NCBI GenBank assembly: GCA_014529385.2 | Contig: CM043942.1 | Span: 37,172,969-37,236,968 of the forward strand | Length of the DNA: 64,000 bases | Origin: Adiantum capillus-veneris | Taxonomy: Eukaryota > Streptophyta > Polypodiopsida > Polypodiales > Pteridaceae | Direction: 5' to 3' | Shown here: one piece after another, positions 43,058 through 54,037 of the stretch | How the letters are laid out: each line of letters starts with the position of its first letter | Position numbering within the stretch: position 1 is the stretch's first letter | Notes under the pieces: model-generated | The model's input: only the letters and a program-made list of their open reading frames with translations | What the model was told of the DNA's origin: nothing | The model's database searches: none | Translations under genes and position numbers: made by a program

Positions 43058-45019
43058 GAGACCTAAACTAGGGAAGAACATGAGCGTCTTGTGTAGTTGT
43101 CCTTTAACTTCCTGTAGGTTCGCCTAGAGTTCACTACTTTCTTTCAGAACCGCATAGCTTAAGATTGTCGTCTTTTGCTATGTAGAGATAGCTTGGAAGT
43201 AATCGTACTTGCTGAGTACCTTCAGGACTGTAGGATTGTAGATTTAGATTAGGATTTGGAGAATGATTGGTAGACAAGACAAGTCTTAAGATCAAGACTC
43301 CGAAAAACATAAAAAACACAAGAAAATGAGTGTTTGTGGACACTTTCCACAACCCCATTGCATGAGAATCTAGGAGTAGGGTAAGTAGGATTCGAGGTGG
43401 ATTTTAGAACATTGCTCTCTCTAAAGGAATCAAGTGTGATTTGTTATTGGAAGTTGCAGAATTTCAGGTCTACGGCTAGAAATAGCTTGAAAAGACTCGA
43501 ATCCACTCAATCCGACTAGAGAGTAAGCCTAAGAGTTGTCCGAACAAGTGGGTAAGCTCAAAGACACTTCGAGGTAAAAATTTCAAGAGTTCGCCAAAAC
43601 TCATATTACTTACTTTTTCTTGACATTTTAGGTTAAATTAAGTTTTGACTTGATTCATAGGATTAAAATACATCATGTAAAGACCATCTTTGAGAAAATT
43701 GCAAAAAAGTGCTCATTTCAAGCCTAAAATTAATAATCGTGATTATTAACTTTCTGCTCTAAATTGGCCAAGGTTCATACCCTTGACTCATTGCATGTGT
43801 ACAAACAACTTTTGTAAAGGCCCAAAAGATTTGGATCACTAAACTGGCAAAAAACTGGGTAAAAGTTAAAGTTTGTACTGACTTTTTGAATCTTGAGTAT
43901 AAATTTTGGGAAAATTTGTCCAAACTTGTTAAAATTTGATTCATAGGCTTATGTTGACGTGATAAACATGTGTATATGCTCAGTTGACCAAAAATTTACA
44001 AAAATTTGTTAGAAGTAAATAATCGTGATTATTTACATCTGCTCTATTTTCAACTTTTTTGACCAAGTCTGCATACCACTAACTTCACCATGTTGTAGAA
44101 GCCCACAAACCAAATTTCGTAAGATTTGGACCACTGGAGTGAAATTTGTGACTAAAATTACAAAGTTAGTCTGCGAATAATTGATGACCATTTGACCAAA
44201 AATTGTCCAAACTTGATGGAAATTGGCTAGTGACCTTAACTTAAGGTGCTTAACAGATCTGTGTTAAAGTTGGGGCAAAAAATTGTAAAAATATAGCTGG
44301 AGTAAATAATCACGATTATTTACATCTGCTTCAAAACTTCATGATTTTGCAAAGTTGGGTATACCACAAGGTCAAGCTCATCAAGTAGACCTCACAAATC
44401 AATTTTGGTGAAATTTGGATCTCAAAAGTGAGACTTAAGCGAAAATCTCGAAATCAGAGTCTGCGGACACCAAACAGTTGATAAACTTGATCAGAATTGG
44501 TCCAAACTTGTTGAAATTTTCTTGGAGACTCTAACAAGTTGTATCTACAACTTGCCAAACCTATAAAAAAAGTGTAAAAATTTGATAAAAGTCAATAATC
44601 ACGATTATTTACTTTTGCTATCCAGAGACATCATTTTGGACTTTTGAACTCATACAGTGATAGACCAACATAATATAAGGCCACATGGCAATTTTGGGTT
44701 CAATCGGATCAAAATTGGTACAGATACACTCAGTTTACAGGTTGCAGATTAGACCTTTGATTTTTGCTAAAGTCGAATTTGAAAGTCAAATTTTGACTCC
44801 CATAGCTCGATTTGAAGTGATACACAGAGACTAATCACGAGACTTCTCAAGAGCTCCACTGTCTTTATAGAAGAATAGCTAACTTGATTAAATTTGTACA
44901 GGAATCAGGTTGCAGACAATGAATCAGTGGCTTGACAGAAAGTTACAATTGAATCGAGTGAAAATTGACGACAAGTCAGTCCAAAGGTGAGTACTCTATC
45001 CAGGGCTTCATAAGTCTAT
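43058..45019 (+). other. Leader of element 4, ~2 kb, with a possible intron
   Basis: The long leader before gag contains four palindromes in ~287-bp tandem units (43.6-44.7 kb). Upstream is ATGAGAATCTAGGAGTAGG followed by GTAAGTA (~43362-43387), a good splice-donor match. Downstream, CTCTATCCAGG near 44996-45006, just before the gag ATG, is a candidate acceptor; a GTGAGT also occurs at ~44985. Splicing is an inference. Confidence 0.45.
43730..44612 (+). repeat. Palindrome array A in ~287-bp tandem units (4 copies)
   Basis: Palindromes at 43730-43749, 44015-44036, 44302-44323 and 44591-44612, spaced 286, 287 and 289 bp. Arms are GTAAATAATC and GATTATTTAC around a two-base centre (GT, GT, AC, AC); the first has TTAATAATC arms and the last one mismatch. 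Flanking text is also repeated (TCCAAACTTGTTGAAATT, ATTTGGATC), so this is a diverged tandem repeat in which the palindrome is the best-kept part. Confidence 0.9.
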
Positions 45020-46438
45020 ATGAACCTTAGATCTGGTCGTGTACTAGGAAATCAGGGCATACTCAGAGAAACCTCTAGTAGAGTATCTACCGAAGAAAGC
45101 ATGAATCAAGGCAATTCCTTGCACACAATTCCTGAAGAAGTCTCAGACACTTTTTCACATTCAACATCCAAAATGTCTTCTTACTCGACTCACTCAGAAA
45201 CCAGAATGACAGTGCGCTATAAGCATATACTATCTTTTTACAAGACTAACCATCATGGAGCCCAGGTTTACTTGGACCCTAACGAGGAGTATGCTATTCG
45301 CATTGATGACCATGGTATTGAGTTGAGTTCAAAGAAGAGGTTAGGGCAAACAACCAAGGAAAAATGTACATGGATCCAAAGAGAACTCGGTATTTACAGG
45401 TCGAAAACCCTCGCTGATAGATAAATGGGGTTAGAAGTAAACACTATAATCCCAGATATGTCAGCAAAAGAAGGACCACCAACTTTGGAATTCGAGGGAT
45501 ACGATCAAGTAGATTTGAAGCCCTTAGTACGGATAATCCTAGGATCGGAGCCTATTGTTGGAAAGATGGAAACATAAAAGATCTTTTGTGGACTTCTCAT
45601 GCCAAACCAGGACAATTAACGGCCATGATGATCATCTATATCTTCAAGATTAAAGATAAGGGATCATCAGACCTACCAACCTACTTGTTTAGAAATTATT
45701 ATAATAATAACTTTGTTATGATGAATCCTTAGGAGGTAGAACAAACCAAATACCAAGGGTATTTCATACGGGATTGGATATTGGGGCAAGCACCACACAC
45801 AATTCCAAGGGATGAACACAGTGAGAGATCATCTGAGAGTAATGTGAAGAAACCAGAAACCACCTCATCACGTAGAAATTGGGTGACACTAAGGCCAGTC
45901 TAGGGCTACATGAGTCATTATTTTCAACAGGCTGGTTTGAAGGACTCGGAACAGGACCAACTCCCAGAAGACCAGGAGTTGACCAACTAGACGTGTCAGA
46001 CCAGTTGATTTTCAAAAATGGGTCAGAAAATACAATGGATCAGGGGATCCATATGACCACTTAACAAGCTTTAAGCAAGTGCTAAGAACAGAGCGTATAT
46101 TCAAATTCCATACTCAATTCGAGGGGTTCGGAATGACATTAGAAGGAAAAGCTTTGACATGGTTCCAAAACATTCCATCAAGGTCAATCATGGACTTGAA
46201 CACATTAGCTCAAGGATTTGTAGACGCTTGTTCCAAAACGGGGATAAAACATGATACGGTAGCTCAAATCTACAGCTTTAAACAGAAACATGGTGAGTCT
46301 ATTAGGGATTGTGCAACTCGAATGAAACAATACATTGCCAGATGCCCAGAGATGGAGATACCTGCAAAAGGAGGACTTGTATCTTTTGTTTCTGGAGGGA
46401 CTGCTAAACAAAGAACTTCATGCTATCCTCTAGAGTAA
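45020..46438 (+). pseudogene. gag: gag N-terminus and capsid of element 4, frameshifted
   Basis: The start MNLRSGRVLGNQG (45020) is a typical plant gypsy gag opening. The ORF stops at 45424, and the frame then breaks several times. Capsid text resumes at ~46000 (KWVRKYNGSGDPYDHL, then 46079-46438 with FGMTLEGKALTWFQNIPS and SFKQKHGESIRDCATRMKQY), a clear Retrotrans_gag pattern for particle assembly. A further frameshift ends it at 46438. Degenerate. Confidence 0.85.
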
Positions 46439-46463
46439 AAAGCATACAACTCTAGAAGCGTGT

Positions 46464-47645
46464 GTGTCTGATTCCATTGACCTAGGAAACAATTGCAAGA
46501 TCTTCAGCAAAGAAGATGTCTCTAAGGATAACCAAAGCGAGAAGACAGCATCCATTAAACTAGCACAAGTGGGAACGGTTGCTGCGGCACCACTCTCATC
46601 CATAGAAGATATGCTAAAAAGGATGAATGACATGATGAACATTATGCAAAAAGCACCTATGAGAGGACCGGGACAAGGGATACCTCCACAGGGACAATCA
46701 ATTAGGCCACAAAAATGGTGTGCAATCGAGGATAAATGGACGAACCATGAGACCCACGAGTGCTACTTCAGACCAAAGTATGATGGGAATGTTTAGTATG
46801 TGCCCATGAGGCCACAAGGACAACCCATGTATAGATATCAACCTAATATGGCCCAAGCTCAAAGACCACCAATGGGTATGGACAGACCTCAACCTGTGTT
46901 GGGACAACAACCTCCGTATCCAGGACATAATGTAGTGCCTGTAAATTACATGCACTCTGAAGGAGTCATAGATGAACAAGCGTTAGTGCATGTTACACCC
47001 TATGCAGAGCCTAGTCCATCTACAGTAATGGTAGAAGGAGATTGGTATAATCCACATCCACCACCAATGGAAGAAACCATGACTTATGCTCCACCAGAGC
47101 TTGCACCAATGTATTGTGTAGCTAATCAAGGTGTCAAACCTCCCATGGGAAGACCCATGATGAAGCCTAGAACAGGAAATTATTATAATTGTGGTGTTGA
47201 TGACCATTGGAAGAACGAATGTCCAGAGCCTGACAAAAACCTCAAACCAATTGAAGCCTATTGCATACAATGTTGCAAAAAGGGAGGACACTTTTTGGAA
47301 GATTGTCCTAAGAATCCTTTGAACAAGGGAAAAACTGTCGTAAATGTAGTCCAAGTGATGCCTAATAGCTCATCAGAGAGTGAACCGATTGTTCCAATCA
47401 AGTTAATCACTAGAGCCCAGGAAAAGAAAAAGAAGCACAACTCCTCTGATGATTCGGAAAACACTAAAATTTCTTCTCAAAGAATAAAAAGGAGCAGAAG
47501 CAAAAGATATGAGATGAGAAAACAAAAACAACGGGTTGAAATTAAAGAGAAAGCAAAAATGCTAGCACAGGACAAGTTGAAAGAAACTGGCAGTGAATTC
47601 AAGGAAACAATCGTACGTGAAATCTGGAGGATCCATTCTGGTTGA
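46464..47645 (+). pseudogene. gag C-terminus / nucleocapsid with two zinc knuckles, element 4
   Basis: 46464-46796 and 46800-47645 are in one frame separated by a TAG at 46794. A Pro/Gln/Met-rich spacer is followed by knuckle 1, YYNCGVDDHWKNEC, whose first Cys is Tyr (TAT at 47184-47186, one base from TGT), and knuckle 2, CIQCCKKGGHFLEDC, which has five instead of four residues before His. A basic C-terminus follows. Both knuckles are therefore atypical. The normal role is genome RNA binding. Confidence 0.8.
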
Positions 47646-48467
47646 TAAAATTTTTGAGCTTATTAATGCTGCCTTGGAAGCCTACCAAGCAGAACTTAAA
47701 GCAGGACAAAACATGGAAAACAAGTGGAAAAACTATCCATCTCCAGACATGGAAGCAGCAAAGCTGGAGGCTTATCAAAATTTGGTAAGAATCACACAAG
47801 AAATGTTGGATAAACAAAAACCCAAGCTTGAAAGTATTGCAAAACCTGAAGAGCTTGCGGTAGAAGGAATGAAAGCAAAATCCGATGTGGTGGCAGAACC
47901 CCACCTTGAAACAAATGAACCAGATCTTATAGTGCCGGACAGCGAAGATGTCTTAGACGAAATTCCATTCGTAGAGGAAGATTGGTCAAGACACTTATGG
48001 GAAAAGGTGAGACAGATCAATGATGGGAGCCTAACTTTAAAGTCAGCTCCTATAGAGGAAGTGTGGTTGGATAACCTACCTTCTAATATGAACATGGATT
48101 TACAATCCTTGTACGGGGATTGCGGATCAGAAGAATATATAAACCATTGACATTAAAAACATTACCTTCTTACTTGGGGGATAACGAAGATGAATCCATC
48201 GCTTGCAAGACCACTCAAGTAAAAAGAGTTGAACAGACCCTAGAAGTAGACAACATTCATTCAATCATGTCTACACCCATCCAATGCACTCTTACTTTGG
48301 GAGAACTGTTGAAACTCAGACCATACTTGTGGAATGATTTACAGAAAACCCTAGATAAGGTGGGGATAACGGGATTAATCTCTAAGAATTTGGGAAAATT
48401 GAAAAATAAAATGGAAAAAAAAAGAGATTCGATCACTTCCTATGAACAAGGTCGGAGAATATTATAA
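47593..48467 (+). pseudogene. gag-protease spacer of element 4
   Basis: 47593-48150 is an open, acidic, helical segment (AALEAYQAELKAGQ, EAYQNLVRITQEML) and 48120-48467 continues in another frame with ELLKLRPYLWNDLQKTLDKVG. Element H retains the end of the same region (LLVNKV). No known domain. Confidence 0.55.
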
Positions 48468-49225
48468 ACGGGAAGAAGGAAACACCACCCTCCCCATGAA
48501 ATATAATGACATTGAAACCACGGCAATACTGGACAGTGGAGCTGGCATAGCCATAGCCACTAAAGCAGTATGGGAATCTTGGTGACAGTCGGCCATTAGA
48601 CAAACTCGAATGATATTGCAGTTGACTGACGGACACATTGAGAGACCACTAGGGCTGCTTGAAAAGTGATAGTCAATTCCTGTGAATTGAATATCAACAC
48701 ACTTTTGCCATAGTAGACTTTGGAAAAAATCTCAACTATGAAATCATGTTGGGAAGACCTTTCATGCGACAGGTACAGCTTATCCAAAATTGGGGAAACA
48801 AATATCTGTACTTGAAGCAGGTGGGATCTATAACAAGAGTCAATCTAAAAGATCACACGTATAGAGATGTCTTGAAAACACCCATTCAAGAGTTTGATTC
48901 AGTCTCTTCGACTGAAACTAAACTCCCATCCTGGTTAAACAAAGACACTCCTATTTGGATGTGCGGAGCTTCCGAAAATGGAAGCTTAAGACGAGAGGAA
49001 TGTATCCTAGAAAGGGACCGTACAAACGAAGCGTACGTACCTGAACCCTTTTTAGAGCATTTATTTGAGCCATTTGAGTGGACTCAAATTTTAGCAACAA
49101 TGGATGTATGTGTGAATACGTCTATGCCTACTCAATTTTTCAATGAGGATGGCGACATAATTCCCATCCAAATGATGTCAGTCTCCTCAACATTGAAAAC
49201 GAAGATGAGGAACCCAAGGACTTGA
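48468..49225 (+). pseudogene. Primary retropepsin and linker of element 4
   Basis: Catalytic loop AILDSGAGIAIATK with DSG codons at 48532-48540. A TGA follows the WESW segment, and the frame then shifts. The C-terminal half reads LNYEIMLGRPFMRQ (~48735-48775). The linker to RT is open to 49225 (LPSWLNKDTPIWM, LEHLFEPFEW). This is the ordinary gypsy protease position, between gag and RT. Confidence 0.85.
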
Positions 49226-50791
49226 TGAAAGCTCAACAAGTCTTTTTAGACCTCTATTACGATGCAATTGATGAGTTAGATGAACACTCAGCTACCACGG
49301 AAGATTCGGGGTCAGAAAAAGAGCATACAAGAGCTTAGTTACTCTTAAGGGGAGGGAGGAAAAGTTTTTTGACTTTCCAAACAAGAAATCAATAAGACAA
49401 AAATGGTATAATTGAAAGAGAGACACCAATATCCTGAAAACACAACCTATGCCATCAGTCTCCAATAAAACACAATTCTTGGTGCAGATAGATGCTAATG
49501 ATTGTGTCAAGGACAAAATAACTGGTAGATATCCTTCAAACAAAAACTTAGAAATGTCTTAGACATCGAGAAAAACAAGGAAGAATACTCAAGAAAAATC
49601 TCAGGATAAAAAACCACTCATGACCAGAGTCGAGCAGAAAAAGAAATATCAAGAGTTGAAAAAAGCTCTACAAGAGATATACACAACCAAAATGGAAACC
49701 ACGGAAGACGATGGTAAGGATGTAATGCATGTTCCATCCTATTACAAAAAGTATACTCTCCAAGATCGAAAAATCATAATTGAACAACCTGTTAGTGAAC
49801 TACGGAAACAAGGCAAATCTTACGAAGGGCCTAAAAACGCTAAAAGGGTAGACTTGGCGGAACCAGGAGAAGAGCTTAGACCTGCTTACATTACGAATGA
49901 CCTAACAAAAGAAGAAGAAAAGCTTTTGCTGAGCTTGTTAAAGGAATACCGAGATATCTTTGCTTGGTCTTACAAGGATCTCAAGGATGTTGATCCAAAA
50001 ATCTGTCAACATACTATACCCATGAGAGATTATGCGAAACCAAGTAGACAGAGACCATACACTTATAACAAAACATTGCCAGGAAGATCAAAGAAGAGAT
50101 TGAAAAACTAAAGGAAGCTGAATTCATTTACGAAATCGAACACACAGATTGGGTGTTTTCAATTGTGGTAGTACCTAAGAAGAATGGAAAATTACGAGTG
50201 TGTGTTAATCTCAAAAAGGTGAATGCAGCTACCATTAGAAACAACTTTCCTCTTCTAATAACTGAGCATGTTTTAGAACGAGTTGCAGGAAAAGAAGCTT
50301 ACAGCTTCTTAGACGGCTTTTTGGGATACAATCAACTTTTAATTGACCCAAAAGATCAGCATAAAACTGCTTTTGCAACAGAATAGGGTATATTTGCCTA
50401 TCGGGTTATGCCGTTTGGGTTAACTAATGCTCCAGCCATGTTTCAGAGGTTGATGAGCCATGCTTTCAAAGAATATCTTCAAAAATTCTTAGAAGTATAT
50501 ATGGATTATCTATGCGTACATTCGTCAATCCGGGCTGATCATTTTGAACACCTCAAAAAGGTATTCGAGAAATGTAGACTTTATAGGATTTGCTTAAATC
50601 GTGAAAAGTGCACATTCATGGGAAGACAAGGGAAAATTCTTGGACATATAGTGTCTAAAAATGGCATAGCTATTGATATTGAGAAGATTCATGTCATTGC
50701 TGATTTGCCTAGACCAACAATAGTCAAGGGGGTGCAAGCCTTCATGGGACATTGTGGATATTACCGACGGTTATCTACATGTATGCTATAA
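49226..50791 (+). pseudogene. pol: Reverse transcriptase of element 4, catalytic box mutated
   Basis: 49620-50111 leads into RT (EEEKLLLSLLKEYRDIFAWS). A frameshift near 50075 moves to the frame with VVVPKKNGKLRVCVNLKKVN, FLDGFLGYNQLLID and a TAG at 50384 (Trp position). Then MPFGLTNAPAMFQRLM and VYMDYLCVHS: the second catalytic Asp of Y-M-D-D is Tyr (TAT at 50507-50509, one base from GAT). Polymerase activity should be abolished. A frameshift near 50760 ends the ORF. Confidence 0.92.
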
Positions 50792-51260
50792 TTGCAAAAC
50801 CCATGTATAGCTTGATTATGCACTTTGAATGGAATGAGGCATGTGAAGAATCCTTCATGAAGCTTAATCAAGCTCTCACCTCAGCTTTAATATTGAAAGC
50901 ACCAGATTGGGATAAGGTATTCCTCATACATGTAGATGCTTCAAACTTTGTTTTTGGTTGTATACTAGCTCAACCAGGAGATGGAAAATTGACTTTCCTA
51001 TTTCTTATGCTAGTCAACAATTGAACATGGTAGAAAAGAATTACATCGCCACCGAAAGAGAAGGACTAGGAATGATCTATGCCATTAAAAAGTATAGACA
51101 TTACCTACTAGCCAACAAGTTTGTGTTCTTTGTGGACCACCAAGCTTTGTTGTATTTGGTCAACAAGCCATGTAGCACAGGGAGAATAGTTAGATGGTTC
51201 ATCATTCTTCTTCAATTTGATTTCACTGTGGTTGTAAAAAAAGGCACTACACATCAATGA
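50752..51260 (+). pseudogene. RNase H of element 4
   Basis: FLIHVDASNFVFG gives the first Asp. A frameshift near 50985-51010 follows, then YIATEREGLGMIYAIKKYRH with the Glu and VFFVDHQALLYLVNK with the next Asp, so the catalytic residues are all present. It ends at a TGA at 51258, where the frame continues into AHHLSR, consistent with CGA changed to TGA. The visible reading goes straight from this domain to integrase, so no second archaeal-type RNase H is evident here, unlike element 1. Confidence 0.85.
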
Positions 51261-53260
51261 GCACATCATTTGTCAAGGATTAGTTCAGGGGAATTGCCTA
51301 AAGGGGTAGACGATGATTTACCAGATGCCTATTTGTTCTCCATGGAAATGATACCTAGATGGTCGAAAAACATTGTGTCATTGATGACAATAGCTCAAGT
51401 GGATTCACAAATACCACTTCCTATCACAATCGACTTAATCGAGCAATCGGCTATGTATCAATTACTAGCTGAAAGGCTATATAAAAGAAATCAGGACAGG
51501 GTAATTCTTTTATGCATTAACCCTGAAGAAAAAGAACAATACTAAGTCAAGCACATGTTACCATAGTAGGACTTCACTTTGCGGAAGACCAAACTATGCA
51601 ACAAATCTTAAGACTTGGAGTATTTTGGCCGACTATGAGGAGAACAATACTAAGTCAAGCACATGTTACCATAGTAGGACTTCACTTTGCGAAAGACCAA
51701 ACTATGCAACAAATCTTAAGACTTGGAGTATTTTGGCCGACTATGAGGAGAGATGTTACATCTTTTGTAAAATATTGCCCTCAATGTCAAAAACAAACAC
51801 CCATTTCTCATGTAACATTGTTTCAAATGTCACATGTTCCTAAGTGGAGTAATTATCTTGTTACTTACTTATTGAGCCGAACGTTTCCTGAGGATATGAG
51901 TAAACGCCGTCAAAGAGCAATTGAAATTGAAGAAAGAGACTATGCTCTTATTGGGAACCAATGTATCGGAGAGGTAAAGATCAACATTTGCGTCTTTGTG
52001 TAAATGAAAATGAGTATATTCCGATTATAGAATAACCACATGCTGGATTAGCTGGAGGTCACTTTTCTAGTGAGACCACCGCAAGAGAAATCTGATGGCA
52101 GGCATATGGTGGCCAACACTTTATGCAGATGCTAAAGAATATGTTCGAAGGTGTGATGCTTGTCAACGAGCAAAAATGCCAACACGAGTAGACAACATGC
52201 CCTTAAAACCAATGATGGGGGCTAGAGCCTTTGCAAAATGGGGTATAGATTTTGTTGGACCGATACAACCACCTACTTATAGAACCCAAGCTCAATATAT
52301 CATTATAGCTGCAGACTATTTAACCAAGTGAGCCGAGGCTAAAGCAACCCAAAAGAATGATTCCAGAACCACTGTTGCATTCTTATATGAGTATGTATTC
52401 ACGAGATATGGACTGCCAATAGAGATTGTCAGTGATCGGGGAACTCATTTCCTCAATGAGGTAATAGAGTATTTTCTTAATGAGTTTATGGTCATCCATA
52501 AAAAATCAGCTCCCTATCACCCACAAGCAAACGGACAAGCTGAGCATACGAATAAAAATCTTAGCGCGTTACTGACCAAAGTCGTTAGTTCATAAAGGAC
52601 AGACTGGGAAATGAATCTCCATGCTGCTCTATGGGCTTATCGAGTTTCATTCAAAGTAGCTCTAAATGCTACACCCTTTAACCTTGTCTATCGTCTTGAT
52701 GCCATACTGCCAATAGAATTTCTATTGCCGACGATAAGGGTAGCACTGAATCTTAAGTGGACTGGACATGAATTGTTAGAAAGACTTGAAGATTTGAAAA
52801 AGCTAGACGAGAAAATGCTAACTGCTGTAGCTCATATCTATACATAAAAGTGGAAACAAAAACAGTTTTTTGATTCCCACTTAATCACAAAAGTCTTCAA
52901 GAAAGGGGACTTAGTTCTAGTCTATTCCCTTAAGCAACACATTCCCAAGTTTAAGAAAAAGGTAAACGGACCATTTATCATTGAAGATGTATCTCCAAGT
53001 GGAGCAGTAAAATTGTCCATCCTAGATGGTGAACCAATGGCTAATTGGATTAGTGGATGTCGTTTAAAGATATACAATTTGCCACTAACCAATGAATTGC
53101 TAGAGAGAATGCATGCAGCCAAACAAAGAAAGTCAAACAACAACAGGTTATCGATGAAGCCCAAGAGGAAGCTAAGCTTCGGGTACTCAAGCGAAAAGTT
53201 GCTCTCAAGAATCAACAGATACCGATTCCCATCAACACTTTGGAAATAGATGATCGACAA
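51261..53260 (+). pseudogene. Integrase of element 4 with two tandem HHCC zinc domains
   Basis: Zinc domain 1 has HVTIVGLH ... GVFWPTMRRDVTSFVKYCPQCQ (~51550-51790). After a ~50-residue spacer (RTFPEDMSKRRQRAIEIEER), zinc domain 2 has HAGLAGGH ... GIWWPTLYADAKEYVRRCDACQ (~52040-52180). The core has WGIDFVGPIQPP and AADYLTK, SDRGTHFLNE and GQAEHTNK, so D, D and E are kept. The tail has FKKGDLVLVYSL and VNGPFIIEDVSPSGAV. Stops include TGA at 52329 (Trp position), TAA at ~52593 and TAA at 52845. Zinc domain 1 contains a 108-bp duplication. Confidence 0.88.
51533..51748 (+). repeat. 108-bp tandem duplication in integrase zinc domain 1
   Basis: 51533-51640 is repeated at 51641-51748 with one difference seen (GCGGAAG versus GCGAAAG). 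36 codons, so in frame. The peptide QQILRLGVFWPTMRR occurs twice. It looks recent. Confidence 0.95.
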
Positions 53261-53506
53261 TGGAAATTACCTAAAGACGCAGTTTCAATAGATGACGACT
53301 GGTTAGATGGAATGGATTTGTGCATCAAAGTACAGCTCAACAATCATAGAACCAATGCTTTGGTAGACGCAGGAGCTAGAGTGAATGCAGTCAGTTACTC
53401 CACATACAAGAAGGCAACAATTCAAGCATTGACATCAAGAATAGCGACAATCAAAGGATGCAACAAGAATCCATGTTTGAAGAGGGAGGAAAAATTTCTA
53501 TGTTAA
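53240..53506 (+). pseudogene. Post-integrase retropepsin-like segment, element 4
   Basis: After the integrase tail, in an overlapping frame, the ORF reads DDDWLDGMDLCIKVQLNN then TNALVDAGARVNAVSYSTYK. D-A-G at 53366-53374 sits in a hydrophobic context followed by A-R-V-N, as in aspartic-protease catalytic loops. Element 3 has the matching segment at 33719-33916. The downstream Leu-Gly-Arg-Pro partner of a full protease is not visible, because the frame degrades. It could be a displaced second protease, a remnant of a duplicated gag-pol junction, or the start of the 3' ORF. Confidence 0.55.
53480..53492 (+). other. Purine tract after pol (internal PPT candidate)
   Basis: GAAGAGGGAGGAAAAA spans about 53478-53493 at the end of pol. 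Element 4 has no plus-orientation LTR here, so this may be a central polypurine tract or a chance tract. Confidence 0.3.
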
Positions 53507-54037
53507 TGTGTGATTTTTTGCAAAATTACCTAATAATGCCCTTATAATTCATCATCAAGGGAAAATTCACTGATAATATCTTCCCGATGAGTGTAAATAA
53601 TGTATATACTATCAAAAAATCATCAAAAATAGACCTTTTTGGGTATTTTTTTATCATTTTTGTTGATAAGGAGGCTTAAAAATGAAGAAATCCAACAAAA
53701 ACCAATAAAGCTGTGTTTTTCTAGGGATTTTCTTAATTGTTAAATTTTTACTATTATGCGGCCAAGCCTACTTTTGCAAAATTCTTGCAAAATGAGCTAC
53801 AGGAATCCGATCAGGGAAATTTTTTAGTCTAACACAGATTTCACCGCCTAGTAGGACTAATGGGGGAATCTGGGGAAATTTGGTTCGGAAAGTCCAAGTA
53901 TAAATATCCATGGTAGGCTAAAACCACCTCATTTCCACTTGGAGCCTTTGCAGAGAAAGATTTCGGCCTCTTTCGCGCGACATTTCCGGAGCCCACAGTT
54001 GACCGTTTCCAGCATCATCTCACACGAGACATGAGAG
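53507..54037 (+). promoter_or_regulatory. Candidate internal promoter and mini-exon upstream of the 3' ORF
   Basis: TATAAATA at 53899-53906 is followed by a C/T-rich stretch and an untranslated-like segment. ATGAGAG is then split by a consensus donor, AG followed by GTAAGT, with GT at 54038-54039. The layout fits a transcription start near 53930 and a short first exon ending after ATG AGA G. It has no similarity to the element 4 LTR. Transcription and splicing are inferred. Confidence 0.4.

Noticed and set aside
43730-44612. CRISPR-like array (regularly spaced palindromic repeats)
   Set aside because: Spacing is ~287 bp with similar, not unique, intervening sequence, in a plant retrotransposon leader.
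53501-54037. 3' LTR of element 4 starting TGTTAATG after the purine tract
   Set aside because: No similarity to the 5' LTR at 42132-43032; it reads better as an internal promoter region.
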